Shown here one piece after another: positions 48,285 to 59,701 of a stretch of 64,000 nucleotides of DNA (the first letter of the stretch is position 1; each line of letters starts with the position of its first letter). The stretch is from Epiperipatus broadwayi (Eukaryota; Onychophora; Udeonychophora; Euonychophora; Peripatidae), in assembly GCA_028023455.1 (NCBI GenBank), contig JAQFVV010000187.1, forward strand, positions 556,001 to 620,000. Reading direction: 5' to 3'. A program made the position numbers and the translations under genes. The notes under the pieces are model-generated. The model saw only the letters and a program-made list of their open reading frames with translations, did no database searches and had not been told where the DNA came from.

Positions 48285-49560
48285 ATATATAATCAATAAA
48301 GCAACTCATATATAGTGTGTCATTGCTTTTATGAGCTTGTATTTACAAATATGTAATATAGGGACTATACCAATAGCTCAAACAAACTCTTAATTGATAA
48401 GTGCAGTAAGAGAAAATATTTAAAATCTCTATCTGGAACATTGCCATTCCCAGACCAATTGGTTTTGAGCTTTTCGCTCACCTCAGTGAGGAGTTAGAAT
48501 ATTCAGACACTAGATCTAAAATACCAACTCAAAGCCCAGCACTTAGTTAATATGTAACATTTAAGTAGAAACTCTGAAATTTTCGGACATGAAAATGTTT
48601 TTAACTCCAGCTATCTAACTTAAATAGCTATATGGGACTGAACCAAATTCAGATCTATCATATATTAATAGCCTTAGCATTGCCAAGACCTTAAAGGTAA
48701 AATTATAATAATCAATAAAGCAAGTAATATATAGCATGACATTGCTTTTATGATTTACAAATATGTAATATAGATTATTTTTGATTATTATAATTTTACC
48801 TTTAAAGTCTTGACAATGCTAAGGCTATTAATATATGGTAGTTCTGAATTTGGTTCAATCCCATATTGCTATTTAATTTAGATGCTGGAGTTAAAGACAT
48901 TTTCATGTCCGAAACTTTCAGAGTTTCTATTTAAGTGTTACATATTAAATAAGTGCTGAGTTTTGAAGTGATATTTTAGATCTAGTGTCTGAATATTTTA
49001 GCTCCTCACTGAGGTGAGGGAAAAGGTCAAAACCAATTGGTTTGGGGATGGGAATGTTCCAGATAGAGATTTTAAATAGTTTCTCTTATTGCACTTATCA
49101 GTTAAGAGCTGGTTTGAGCTATTGGTACACTCCCTATATTATATATTTGTAAATACAAGCTCATAAAAGCAATGACATGCTGTATATGATTTGCTTTATT
49201 GATATATTATAATTTTACCTTTAAGGTCTTGGCAATGCTAAGGTTATTAATATATGGTAGATCTGAAATTTGGTTCAGTCCCATATAGCTATTTAAGTTA
49301 GATTTAAGACATTTTCATGTCCGACAATTTCATAGTTTTTACTTAAATGTTATGTATTAAATAAGTGCCAGGCTTTGAGTTAATATTTTAGATCTAATGT
49401 CTGAATATTTTAGCTCCTCACTGAGGTGAGCCAAAAGCTCAAAATCAATTGGTTCTGGGGATGGGAATGTTCCAGATAGAGATTTTAAATATTTTCTCTT
49501 ACCGCACTTATCAAGAGCTTGTTTGAGCTATTGATACGCCCTCTATATTATATATATATA
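48285..49560. repeat. 420-bp repeat array with one inverted unit (family X)
   Basis: Three units: 48285-48780 inverted, 48781-49197 forward and 49198-49556 forward, truncated at an AT tract. Unit-to-unit spacing is about 417-420 bp, judged from the recurring TTATAATTTTACCTTTAA and GGGGATGGGAATGTTCCAGA segments. Units 1 and 2 face each other and form inverted arms of about 400 bp. Mismatches between units are scattered and few. No coding. The same unit, fold-back, is at 22.4 kb. Confidence 0.8.
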
Positions 49561-49773
49561 TATATATTAAACAATATTAAAATAACAAATAACAAAATTA
49601 AAATTTTTAATAATATTGTGTAAAGTAATTTCATATCGCCAAAAAGTCTTTTGTTAAAACACGTGGAAATAAATTAAAGTAAAAAAATTTAAAAAGTAGT
49701 GCAATGTTTAAAAAAAAGAAAAGAATAGCATAAATCACACCAAAGGATAACATTTATCATTTTTCATGTAGAC

Positions 49774-50258
49774 CAGGGGTGGGCAAATAGTGGCCTGAGG
49801 GCCACATGCGGCCCGCTAAGAGGTTTTATGCGGCCCGCCAAGACAATCAGAAAAATCTTCATTGAACTGAGATTTCCTTCCCATCCATGACCGAAAATTC
49901 ATCTCGTACTTTCCACCAGGATGGCCGCATCAATACACGTGCACAGTGTAGATACAATGAGCAGTGCTTTTCCAGTTGATTTTGGTTAATTTCAATTTTG
50001 TCTTTGCATTAGCATATACATTTCCAACTTTAGTGAAACCATGAACCCTCCGAAAAAATGTAAAATTGGTGATGAATGTTATGTGTTTAATGAAGGATGG
50101 ACAACATTTCTTTGGTAATACAGGGAATAAAGCAGTGTGTTTATTGGGTCATGAAAAAAGGTGCGGCCCTCCACTAACCTTTGCTTCCACAATGTGGTCC
50201 CAATGTGGCCCTCCGCCACCCTATGTGGCCCCCAAGCCAAAACAATTGCCCACCCCTG
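49774..50258 (+). mobile_element. hAT non-autonomous element with perfect 8-bp TSD
   Basis: The ends CAGGGGTGGGCAAA and TTGCCCACCCCTG are inverted repeats of hAT type, and ATGTAGAC occurs immediately outside on both sides (49766-49773 and 50259-50266), an exact 8-bp target duplication. The subterminal GCGGCCCGC / GTGGCCC repeats are typical of this hAT group. The interior retains a piece of transposase. The TSD has no mismatch, so this is among the younger insertions here. Confidence 0.92.
50041..50160 (+). pseudogene. hAT transposase N-terminus with damaged BED finger
   Basis: ATG at 50041 opens MNPPKKCKIGDECYVFNEG then WTTFLW and a stop at 50116-50118. The related transposases (GTF2IRD2/ZBED-like proteins) start in the same way. 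The homology resumes one frame over as GNTGNKAVCLLGHEK, the place of GKAVCLLCHE in the BED zinc finger. So there is a frameshift, and the second finger cysteine is glycine. Directly afterwards the sequence jumps to the 3' subterminal repeats, so nearly the whole transposase has been deleted. Confidence 0.7.
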
Positions 50259-50630
50259 ATGTAGACTATAATTTCAAATACATTATTACATATTGAAACT
50301 TTCAATAAAGAATTAAAATACTTGACTTATTTTGCTTAGAATGTTAATTATTCAAATGTCAGTTATCTGAACTACCTTCTCCAAATATAATATCTGTTCT
50401 TAATAAACTGTCATGCAGATGTCTTACTACTGACATTTAATTTTTGTCATTAAAAAAAATCTTAAATTTTAAAAGTTTGAGAAAGACTGCATTATGCTTA
50501 TTAATAAGCTAAAAAGACACAGAGAAAATTTTGCATTGAAAATATTTTTTTTCTTTAATTTTCTATTATAACTTCAAGGATTTAGTGAGCTTTATCTCGA
50601 ATAATATAACATAAAATATATGTATAACCA

Positions 50631-51160
50631 TATTAGAGATAAGTTTTATATTGTATAATTAGTAAAGTATGTCTAGCATGCTTTTGACTCTTTAATTATT
50701 ATTGTCATATTCATGGCATTGATGATGAGAAGAAAATTGTAGTATTTATTAGGGAACAAGTCACAATAGAGAATTAGCATATTTGAATAGTAAATAAGCT
50801 AATAAAATTGGCCATTTTTTTGAAAGGGGGATGCAGGAATCTTTTTTGTTACCTTCAAATCTCTTTCTGCTAGTGTGATCTTCTCTGAATGTAATGATGC
50901 CAAGTGCAAAGTGAAAGAGGCCTAACACATTGCCAAAGATAAATATGCAATTAATAAAAAAAGTCCTCTTTCAAAAAATGGCCAATATAAAAGCTTATTT
51001 AGTATTCAAATATCTTAATTCTCTATTGTGATTTATTCCATAATAAATACCACAATTTTTTTTCTCACCCTCATGCCATGAATATGACTATTATGATTAA
51101 AGAGTCAAAAGCATGCTAGATATATATTTCTAATTATACAATATAAAGTTTGTTTCTAAT
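50631..51160. mobile_element. Large fold-back element
   Basis: Arms of roughly 220 bp: 50631-50850 matches the complement of 50960-51160. For example TCTAGCATGCTTTTGACTCT on the left faces AGAGTCAAAAGCATGCTAGA on the right, and ATTGGCCATTTTTT faces AAAAAATGGCCAAT. The loop is about 110 bp. Arms differ at scattered sites. No coding, no clear target duplication. Confidence 0.75.
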
Positions 51161-54100
51161 GTAGTTGTATGTATATTCTGTGTTAACTCTCTATTAGTAT
51201 ATCTTTTTCTTTATCTTTTGTTGGGAAAAAAGTTTTTTCTTTGAAAATTTTTTATTATAAATATATTTTAGAAATAAAAACAAATATTCTGTTAATGTGT
51301 GTATTTAAATAAAAATCTTTTAATATCGCATACTTCTTTCAATATATATTTTTAAAATATTGCTGATAATAAAAAAAAGATAATTTTCTACATAGTTTTA
51401 CAACATTAAAAATAAAAAAAAATATTTATGAAATAAATTTGTTAAAGTTGATCCATAAAATTACATGCTTATTATCTCCAAGTGTACTCAAAAAACATAA
51501 ATACGATAGTATATAGTAGGGATTCCCAACGGTTTCATACCCTAAAGCATGTTCTAAAATACTGATAAAGCAACAGGCACAATCTTTTTTCAAAGCAAAT
51601 TTATAGGATTTATGTAGAATATTGTTAATATATAAGCAATAGAAATTAAAAAATAAGTTTTCTTTTATTTTTTCATAATACTGATAAAGTTATTTTTTTA
51701 GTTTTTAAATTATACCAGTGATAATTAGGTTCCAAAAAAGTCTCCAGGTGCCACTGGCAACACAAAATTTAAAGTTACATTAAAATTATGATTTCCCCCC
51801 CCCCCCCAACTAAGAAATTTTTTTTTTGAGATTTAATAATGCGCAATCATTCTTTGTATTATAAATTTAGGCAAAGTAATTGTGGATTTTTAAGGTTTCC
51901 TTTTGCATAGGTACTATTAAAATAAAAAAACAAGAGATTATGTTTCCAAAAAAAAGTTTTAATTTTATTTAAATTACAAATTTAACAAAATATATTATAA
52001 TAATAACTGCAATTCATAGCTTCAGTGTAGACTCTTGTTAGCTTTGGAGATAGTGCTGCATCTGTTACACGTATTGTTGATTTTCTTTTTTCATAGTATA
52101 TTATTAATTATCACTATCACATTGCTGTTAGCTTAAAAAACATTACCTCTGCATTGATGGCTTCCACAATGCCCTCCTTTTTTCATTGTTCGTGTTGTTG
52201 TCAGCTCATGGTTTTTCTGGTAACTGGTTAAAATGAAATTTAAATAAAATCTTTTCTGTGGTTATCAAATAGTGGCAGCCACACATAAATCAGTCCATGA
52301 GCACATTTATGCTCTTGAGAACAGGGATTGGAACTCCTGGTATACACATAAATATATTAAATATTACATTTCAATATATATATACATACCTTTTTTTTTT
52401 TTTTACCTTTTTTGGTAATTACTTAACCAAGTCAGTAATAGTGTTCATGGCATATATTTAAGTTTCTGCTTTATTGCTTAAATTCGTCTTTGCTACAGTG
52501 CAAACAGCTTTTTGCCTAACTACTGGGTTTTATCTCTTCAGAAAAACTATAACTAAAATATTATAGTTTTATATAACTATATTCATAAATTTTAAACATT
52601 TTTAATAACTATGAATGCATATCTGAAGCTCTTTAGAGCTCAGTCCATTGAATACAGAAGAATTCCCATGAGGTACCTCATCAAAGGCTGAGAAAAGAGT
52701 AAAAAACTTTTTTTTTTATTTTCATGACATATTTATCACACCTTTAAATGACCATATAGTATTTTCATTAAGTGGAAAGTTATTAGAATAGCTAAAATAA
52801 AATGGCATTGTGATTATTTTATAAAATTATTACAAGTAATTTTTAAAAACTATAAATTCTCTAATGTACTGTAAAACATAATAATAAATCTTTCAAAATT
52901 ACATCATTTTCATCTTTACTGTATTTGACCTGTCTAATTTTATGCATTATTAAATTAATATTATTTAGTTATTTTTTTTTGCCTATTCAATTTTTGAAAT
53001 ACATTTTAAACTTAACTAAACTGTCGGTGCTTTTTTTTACTCCAAAAAGTATTGTTTTAGTATTTCAAAATATGATTATAATAAAATCTTGCATAATTAC
53101 ACTCCCCTTCCCCCCAATAAATATGTATTTATGTATCTTCATCTAAGTTATTTAATTTTCCATCTCATTTGATTCAGATAAATCATGTCTAATTGTACCA
53201 AATTATATGCTTCAGAATCACAATCATCTTTACCTCTTCTTTAAATTATGCTATGGTTAAATAAGTTAATGCAATACAAAACAAATTCCATCGATAAGTC
53301 CCTATTAATTCCAAATTCCTGGTTCTGTAGCCTTTTTAAATTTGATTTTTTTATGTATTTTAGAAATAAATCTTTTATCTTCATATTGTACATCCAAACT
53401 ATATTAAAAATATAATTGAATATTATTACCATCTGTAGTTGTGTTTATATATAAATATTTCCTATGTATTGTACAAATTAATAATAATATAAAACAAAGT
53501 ACAATACTGTATATGCTTATTTTTATATTAAAAAATAAATCGTTGCAATAATATATATTTTTACTGATTAATCTCCTTTGTTTTTTAATTTCTTGTATAA
53601 AATGCAGGTAGCTATCAGGTAATTCAATGTAACCTTTTATAAAGATTAATTCTAGCATTGATCATAAATTAAATAGAATTATTGGATTAAAGTACAAAAA
53701 AAAAAAAACGTGTGGCTCATTGCAATTTAACTTGTTTATTTAGAGATTTTTGCTGAGATTTTTTATTAGTTTATTTGCTGTAAAAAGTTAGATTGCTTTT
53801 GAAATTTTGTTTGAATAACTGAAGTTTTTGAATGATAGGTATTCAAATTAATGTTTTATTGTAGCTGTAATGTTATTTTAAGGCTCAAAATTTTTAATTA
53901 AAACAAAACAAAGTTCTTCCCTCTTCTAGTGTTGTAGTAATAAATAATAATCATTTGTTTGATTGCTTAAGAGATCAAATGATATTCAAGCATCAGAATG
54001 AGCGTGACTTGAATTGACCAAATTGAGGTTTTTGTTTTTTAATGTTCTTTTGCTGGAAACCAATCAAGAAATCATGAGTCTTGAATCTATCACTTCGTAA

Positions 54101-54464
54101 ATATACCAAATTATTTGGGGTAGCACTATTTCAAAATAATACTTGTAATAAATAAATATACATAATAAATAATGAAATAGTTTGTCTTTTGGAAGTTATA
54201 TTATAATTAAGCACCAAGCTGAACAAAGTTGAATTGCAATTTGTGAACCTTTAGCTGTAAAACCTATTAAATGAAGCAAGATACATTCTAGTTTCAAATA
54301 AGGAAATTAAGCTGTTTAAATAAAATAGTATTTATAATATAATAACTTGTAAAATAAGTTTAAAATACAATAGTTTTTGTTTGTCTTTTTTAACTGCATA
54401 TGTTCTTAGATTTATACTGCTATTGTTTTTTATGTTGTTGTTTTTTTGTTTGTTTGTATTTTAG

Positions 54465-54604
54465 AATGTTGATAGAGTTCTGGAAATTAAGAAAGAACTT
54501 GATGATGATGGTTTCAACTACTCATTTGACATGTTTCTTAAATTGATGGACACATTAATAAGTGAAAAACATTTTGAAAAAGCATTGAAACTATATAAGG
54601 AATT
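54465..54604 (+). CDS. LRPPRC: LRPPRC-like gene, visible exon 10
   Basis: 140 bp, acceptor TTTTAG, donor TT/GTAAGC, phase 0 in and two bases out. It reads NVDRVLEIKKELDDDGFNYS, FDMFLKLMDTLISEKH, then FEKALKLYKEL. This is a textbook PPR-like helix pair and the best stretch of the gene: it follows NMQKALELKAKYESD... and KVEDALNLKEEF of vertebrate LRPPRC in order. Confidence 0.85.
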
Positions 54605-55983
54605 GTAAGCCATTTTGAAATATGAATGTACATTTATAAATAAATATTTATTTAAATTATAACCCTATTTTTAAAAGAAAATAAGTACATGAAAATTTTT
54701 GGTCTCCAAGACTAATTTGTGTAATTCATAAAATAATAACATCTACATATGTAGTCGTATAATTTATTGTAAATAGACATTTGAATATTAATTTATAGAC
54801 TGATAGTGACTATTTAAATAGTTAAAACTTTTCATAAGAATCAACTGGTACATCAGATTAAAGACATTTTTGTTTTATAAAGTTAATCTGTATTAATTAT
54901 GAAAGTACCAAACTGGAAATAGCAAAGTGGAAGTAATAGATATACTTTTGCTTATTTAATGGTAAAAACAATTGCAGTATCTACTGATATACATTTTAAA
55001 AGTTTATAATTTTATTCATAATTGAATTTTATTCAGTCCCTTTTTATGTGATCATTCTTTATAAGTTTTGTATTTTCTATAGGTAGTCTTGCATTTCTAA
55101 ACTTGGTTTACTAATTTTTTCTGATTGTAATTGTTTTACTTAATTTTTTCTTTTTCAATATTTCTATTTTGTTCTTTTCAACTTGCTTTGTACTACTCAG
55201 CTTAATTTTTACCCTTTTACATAGTAGTATATCTCCTGTTATTTTAATTTTTATAAGATTAGTGTAATAAAATATTTTATTTTCTAAACAATATACAACT
55301 TTTGGTTTGTCTTCTGTTTTGATGGAACTTCTTGTTCAATGAATATACTAACATGTGTATTAGAAATGATAATTCATTTTATCTAGTCTACTCTAGGCCA
55401 TTTATTGTAAGCTTGATTAATCAATGGACACTAGATAATAATTTATATTTACATTCCCCTGACTAATTTCTAACTACCAGCCATCTTCAATGAGAAGCAA
55501 ATAAAACTGAAATCATTAACATAAATAATTTCTCATTTAATGTCAGATCTATATATTATATATAGACAATTTAATTTGGGTTAAAAGTCTGTGTTTTTGA
55601 ATAATGTATTATTAATCTGGCTAATATAAAGAAAAAATAAGGAAAAGAGCTCTTAGATGTACACCTGAGTCTCTTTTTATGCAGTAGATAGGTTCCACAG
55701 AAAACCTGCATTAAAAAAATTGCACAAAAATAGACTTAACTTACATTGAAAAATGTGGAATATGTTCCTTAATTTTCAGAAATTGCATAAAATCAAAGCA
55801 AGAAGGTAAAATTACTTTAAAATTTGCATAAAAAAAAAATAAGGAAATAAAGTATGACTAATAAAAAATTTCAAATATTTGAAAAAAATTGATGCAAGAC
55901 AAACTTTTTTTATTAACTATTTAATTTTATTCAAAACAATATGCTTTTATGTGTAATTTGTTTTACATTTTTTCATACATATT

Positions 55984-56184
55984 TTAATCATTATCACTAT
56001 TTGACGATATGCAGATTCGTTTGCGAACTGCTAAGAAATCAGATTTATCACAAGAGGAAATACAATTAGCGCCAACTTCAGTCTCATGCTGTGTTAATGG
56101 TTTTCTGTTGACAATGTAATCGGTAATTAAACTTTGAGACGATGATTTTACTAATTGTTTATGAAGATTGCGATATCCAGACTG
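55984..56184 (-). pseudogene. Possible transposase C-terminal fragment
   Basis: Open for 66 codons to a stop at 55984-55986. It reads GYRNLHKQLVKSSSQSLI, then TDYIVNRKPLTQHETEVG and a polar, acidic tail. I do not recognise a domain. Its place inside a TA-flanked element and less AT-biased composition make a worn transposase end (pogo/Tigger-like?) the best guess. Confidence 0.3.
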
Positions 56185-56279
56185 CTATGTCTAGCTGTTA
56201 GAGAGAATGCACTTCCATGAATGCAACTATATATATATAACACGCTTCAACGAGGGTGTTAATAATGACAAACAGTTAA

Positions 56280-56573
56280 ATTTTCTTTTATACATATATG
56301 TATATGGAGAAACTTTTAGACAGAAAAAAGTTATAAGTAAAAATATTTAAAAACTTTTAAAGATACATTCTTTTTAAGTAGAAATTAAAAGTTCTTAAAT
56401 ATTTTTACTTATAACTTTTTTCTTTTAGACAGACAAAGTTACAAGTAAAAATATTTAAAAACTTTTAAAGATACATTCTTTTTAAATAGAAATTAAATGT
56501 TCTTAAATATTTTTACTTGTAACTTTTTTCTATCTAAAAGTTTTTCCATGTATATATGTGTTTAAAAGAAAAT
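56280..56573. repeat. Nested double palindrome
   Basis: Two adjacent copies of a roughly 100-bp palindrome (56326-56426 and 56446-56546, each running AAGTTATAAGTAAAAATATT to its complement) sit within outer inverted arms (TACATATATGTATATGGAGA facing its near complement). The whole is a self-similar hairpin of almost 300 bp. Confidence 0.75.
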
Positions 56574-57477
56574 ATAAACATACACATACATAACGCAGTC
56601 ATACAACTATTTAGCTCTCATTGGAATTTAAGTGCTCATTCATAATTCATGTCATTAAAAAGAAAATGATTTTCCAATTAATTAGAAAGTTGAAGAGTTT
56701 CTCCAATCATTTTTGCTGTGAAACAAACAGATTTCACTTCTGTTTAATTATCTTTTTCTAAATCTTCTAAGGTATCTAAATTTATTGCCAAACCTTTTTT
56801 CAACAGGCATTAAAGTAGGTAAAATTTAATGTGTGTATATAAAAGGGGGCAATCCCGATTTTAAGTGCAATATGAACTTCTTTATCACATAAAAGAAAAC
56901 CGCATAAAAAAATATTAAGAAGAAACATGAATCGCATAACTTCAAAATCGCATTAAAAAAATCTGCACAAAAAGAAACCCAGGTGTATTAGTGATCTGTA
57001 ATTCCTTAAAGTAGACATTAACCAAAAACTAGTATGGGATTGTGAATATAGTATTATCTTCTAGTTTTTATTGATTATTCAAACTTACAATAGACAGCTC
57101 TTAAGTAAAGTAAATGGATTGGATTACAGTTCTCAATATGATATTTTCTAAATAATTAGTCTGATCTTTTGTGAAATGATTTCAATTAAATAATGTATTA
57201 AAAAAGAAGAAAAATAATTTAAGAGTTAGTTTTTTGCATTTTAATTTTAAAAATAAAATTGAGATTACTAATAAAATTAAATAATCAAATGACAATGTTC
57301 TGGAAGTCATATAATATTCAAGTATTAAAAATCACAGGATTGAGTTGCAATCTGGAGACTATTATATCTTGATTCCAACACTCTACCATGTAGGATAAAG
57401 TTTACCAATGAAGATAAATAAATAGATTGCGATTTAAGAAAAAAAAACAGAAAATTTAAAAAACATTACTATGAATT

Positions 57478-57848
57478 CAGACATAGGTGTCTTTGAACCA
57501 GAAGCCACATGTAATTATTTTGATTTTCCATATAATAATGTGTATAAAAGTTACATGAATTTCATTAAAAATAATTTTAATATACACTAGATTAAAAAAA
57601 AAATGTAACTGTCATGAAGCCAAATTAAGATAATACGCATAGGTTTTTGAATCTTAGAAAGCTTTTTGCTTTGTATATATATATTTAAAAAAATATTAAG
57701 ATATTATATACATTAAAACCAGCTCTTTTTTTGAAATTTTTTGTAAATACAATACTTGTGATTTTTTTTTTTTTTTAATGCTGTGACTTTATCAAAGGTA
57801 AGCAACATTCCATGAGGCCCTCTGCTTTAAAAAGGTTGCCTATGTCTG
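57478..57848. mobile_element. Possible hAT MITE
   Basis: CAGACATAGG on the left faces CCTATGTCTG on the right, 371 bp in all. The right end, read inward, is CAGACATAGGCAACCTTTTT followed by GAGGGCC, a common hAT terminus. The flanking octamers do not match, so target duplication is not supported. Confidence 0.4.
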
Positions 57849-57936
57849 GCATGTAAACAACATTAAAAAATTTTTTTGCAATTGAAATTTATTTATAAGA
57901 AAATGTGTTTATTGAATGTATTTTTTTTTTGTTTAG

Positions 57937-58022
57937 TGAAACACGATTTCCTTACTTTTATTTGGACAGTGGCATGGCAATTAAACTTGCTTTTTATTTG
58001 ACTGACAATAATAAATTTGATG
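57937..58022 (+). CDS. LRPPRC: LRPPRC-like gene, visible exon 11
   Basis: 86 bp, acceptor GTTTAG, donor G/GTAAGA, phase 2 in and phase 1 out. It completes a Phe codon and reads FETRFPYFYLDSGMAIKLAF then YLTDNNKFD. LDSGMAIKLAFYLTDNNKFD corresponds to [21 protein letters not shown] of vertebrate LRPPRC. Confidence 0.82.
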
Positions 58023-59670
58023 GTAAGAAATAAAATGTTAAAAAGAATATAAATGTTATTTTACTTTATTTGTTCTTGCATCTGTCTGTTCTTAGATTAA
58101 TCTTTAATTGCTAGTGCATTTAAAAATTTATTGTTTTGTATTAGCCTTAATAATTTAAATAATTTTTTTATAATTTTAAAATAAAGTTAGTCTTAGTATT
58201 CTAATGTTTGGTTTATATCTGCAGTAACATTTCACTCCATTCTATATTGTTCTGATCTAGAGCCTTTTCTATAATCAAGTATAATCAATGGATAATATTA
58301 ATATTCTACTTTCTTCTTCTGTATCTTCTATGCATTGGTTTTATTAATAATTATAATTAATAACTCTGTTCATTTACATTTTATTCAATGCAATACATTG
58401 TTTCTATTATTAATTTTATTGATAGTGAATTTATTAATTTCCAACAAAAATCTAAGGCAAATAGATAATTTTATTGAAGAAATAAATAAAGCATATGAAA
58501 ATATAAAATTCATAATAGAAAAAATAAAATAGCACATTCTATATATAAGAAATGTAAAATAAATAATAATATAAATAACTGGTATTCTAGAAAATTCTAA
58601 AATGTATAGAGCCAAAATTTATTGCTCAAATTCAATAAAGTACAAAAAACAATAAATTTAATAGTGCATGAATTAAAAAGTAATAATTTTCTAACAAAGG
58701 TTGTAAAAGGTAATATAAAATCATAAAAAAAAAAAAATAAATAATAGTAAAAATAAAAGATATAAATAGTAACAAAAATGAATATGTAGGAATAAAATCT
58801 TATAATAATAATATAAAATTATTAATAAGTTAAATAGAAATTTTTATAAAATAATAAATTTTAGAGTAATAAATAAAAAAATGGAAAATATACTTGATAT
58901 ATTAGATAATAAAAATATTAATGAAAATATTAAAATTTGCATCATTTATGAGATTAAATGCAAAAATATTTCAAAGGAATAATATTAAAAGCAATTATAT
59001 AAGTGAAACAAAAAATTTAATTATTATGAGATTGAAACAACATAAATGAGATAAAAGATATTCTATACACACACTTACAATAAGAACAGATCATAAATTT
59101 GAAAAAGTACAAAAATGATTTACTATGCTAATAATAAAAGAGAAAGAAAAATTAAAGAAGCAATATTAATATAAAAAAAATTAACCCAAGTTTAAAGATT
59201 TGGGTGTAAAAACTTTACTAATGTAATAATAATTAACTAAATAAAAGAAAGTATTTGTTACTAAAAAATAAACTTAAAAGGAATTGAAATATAAAGTGGA
59301 AATAATTTAAAATTTTAAAAGCATTTGACATTTGAAAGAGAAACTAATAGAAGGGTGTAATTTAAAAAATAAAGAATAAAAAAATTAAGAAATATATGAT
59401 TTAAGTATATAAATTTATACTAAATTAAAAATAGCCTTAATTATAATAATTAATAACATAAATATAAATTATATATAAAAGATCATAAGATGAAATAATG
59501 TATTATGATTATTAAGTAAAATAAAAAAACGTAAAATTGAGATTTAGTATAATTATAAAAATATATGTAATATTTTGCACAATTGTAATTAAAATATTAA
59601 TTGTATGGCTGTAGATATAATTATAGTATAATATTTCTATATAATCATGTATATTTAATTATTTTTATAG
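58023..59670 (+). other. Intron 11 of LRPPRC-like gene
   Basis: 1.65 kb. From about 58.5 kb it is an extreme A-rich, C-poor desert. One segment near 59005-59115 vaguely resembles a retroelement RNase H (IRTDHKF). The 58335-58615 frames are composition artefacts. Confidence 0.6.
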
Positions 59671-59701
59671 CTCTCATGAAAACTGTTGGGCAGTTGAAAT
59701 T
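59671..59701 (+). CDS. LRPPRC: LRPPRC-like gene, visible exon 12
   Basis: 31 bp, acceptor TTTTATAG, donor TT/GTAAGA, phase 1 in and two bases out. Joined to exon 11 it gives NNKFD|ALMKTVGQLK, matching the GKLQDAINILKEM helix in position and in the D-A-(I/L) core. Short exons are risky by eye, but both splice sites are good and the phase is exactly the one required. The gene continues beyond; I could not find the next exon before 64000. Confidence 0.65.

Larger units (their letters stand above)
44737..54464 (+). other. Intron 9 of LRPPRC-like gene
   Basis: 9.7 kb, the longest visible intron. It contains a SINE-like piece (44.9), an LTR-like block (45.5-47.7), the 420-bp repeat array (48.3-49.6), a hAT element (49.8) and a fold-back (50.6-51.2). 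From 51.2 to 54.46 kb it is T-rich sequence with short homopolymers (13 C near 51796). A hAT-like edge may lie near 51521 (GTAGGGATTCCCAAC), but I cannot pair it. Confidence 0.7.
55660..56987. mobile_element. TA-flanked DNA transposon remnant with nested palindrome
   Basis: The ends TACACCTGAGTCTCTTTTTA and the complement of TACACCTGGGTTTCTTTTTG form inverted repeats of about 25 bp starting at TA on both sides, which suggests Tc1/mariner/pogo-type insertion. Subterminal motifs (TGCAtaaaa/TGCACAAAA and GCGgtt/CCGCAT) recur. A minus-strand open piece at 55984-56184 may be a transposase C-terminus. Confidence 0.55.
54605..57936 (+). other. Intron 10 of LRPPRC-like gene
   Basis: 3.3 kb. Its middle is occupied by the 1.33-kb TA-flanked DNA element (55.66-56.99), and a possible hAT MITE lies at 57.48-57.85. 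54.6-55.65 kb is AT-rich with no feature I can support. Confidence 0.7.

Noticed and set aside
50066-50296. 76-codon plus-strand frame as a gene
   Set aside because: It lies within the hAT element, is a frameshifted piece of transposase plus subterminal repeat, and runs out past the element end.
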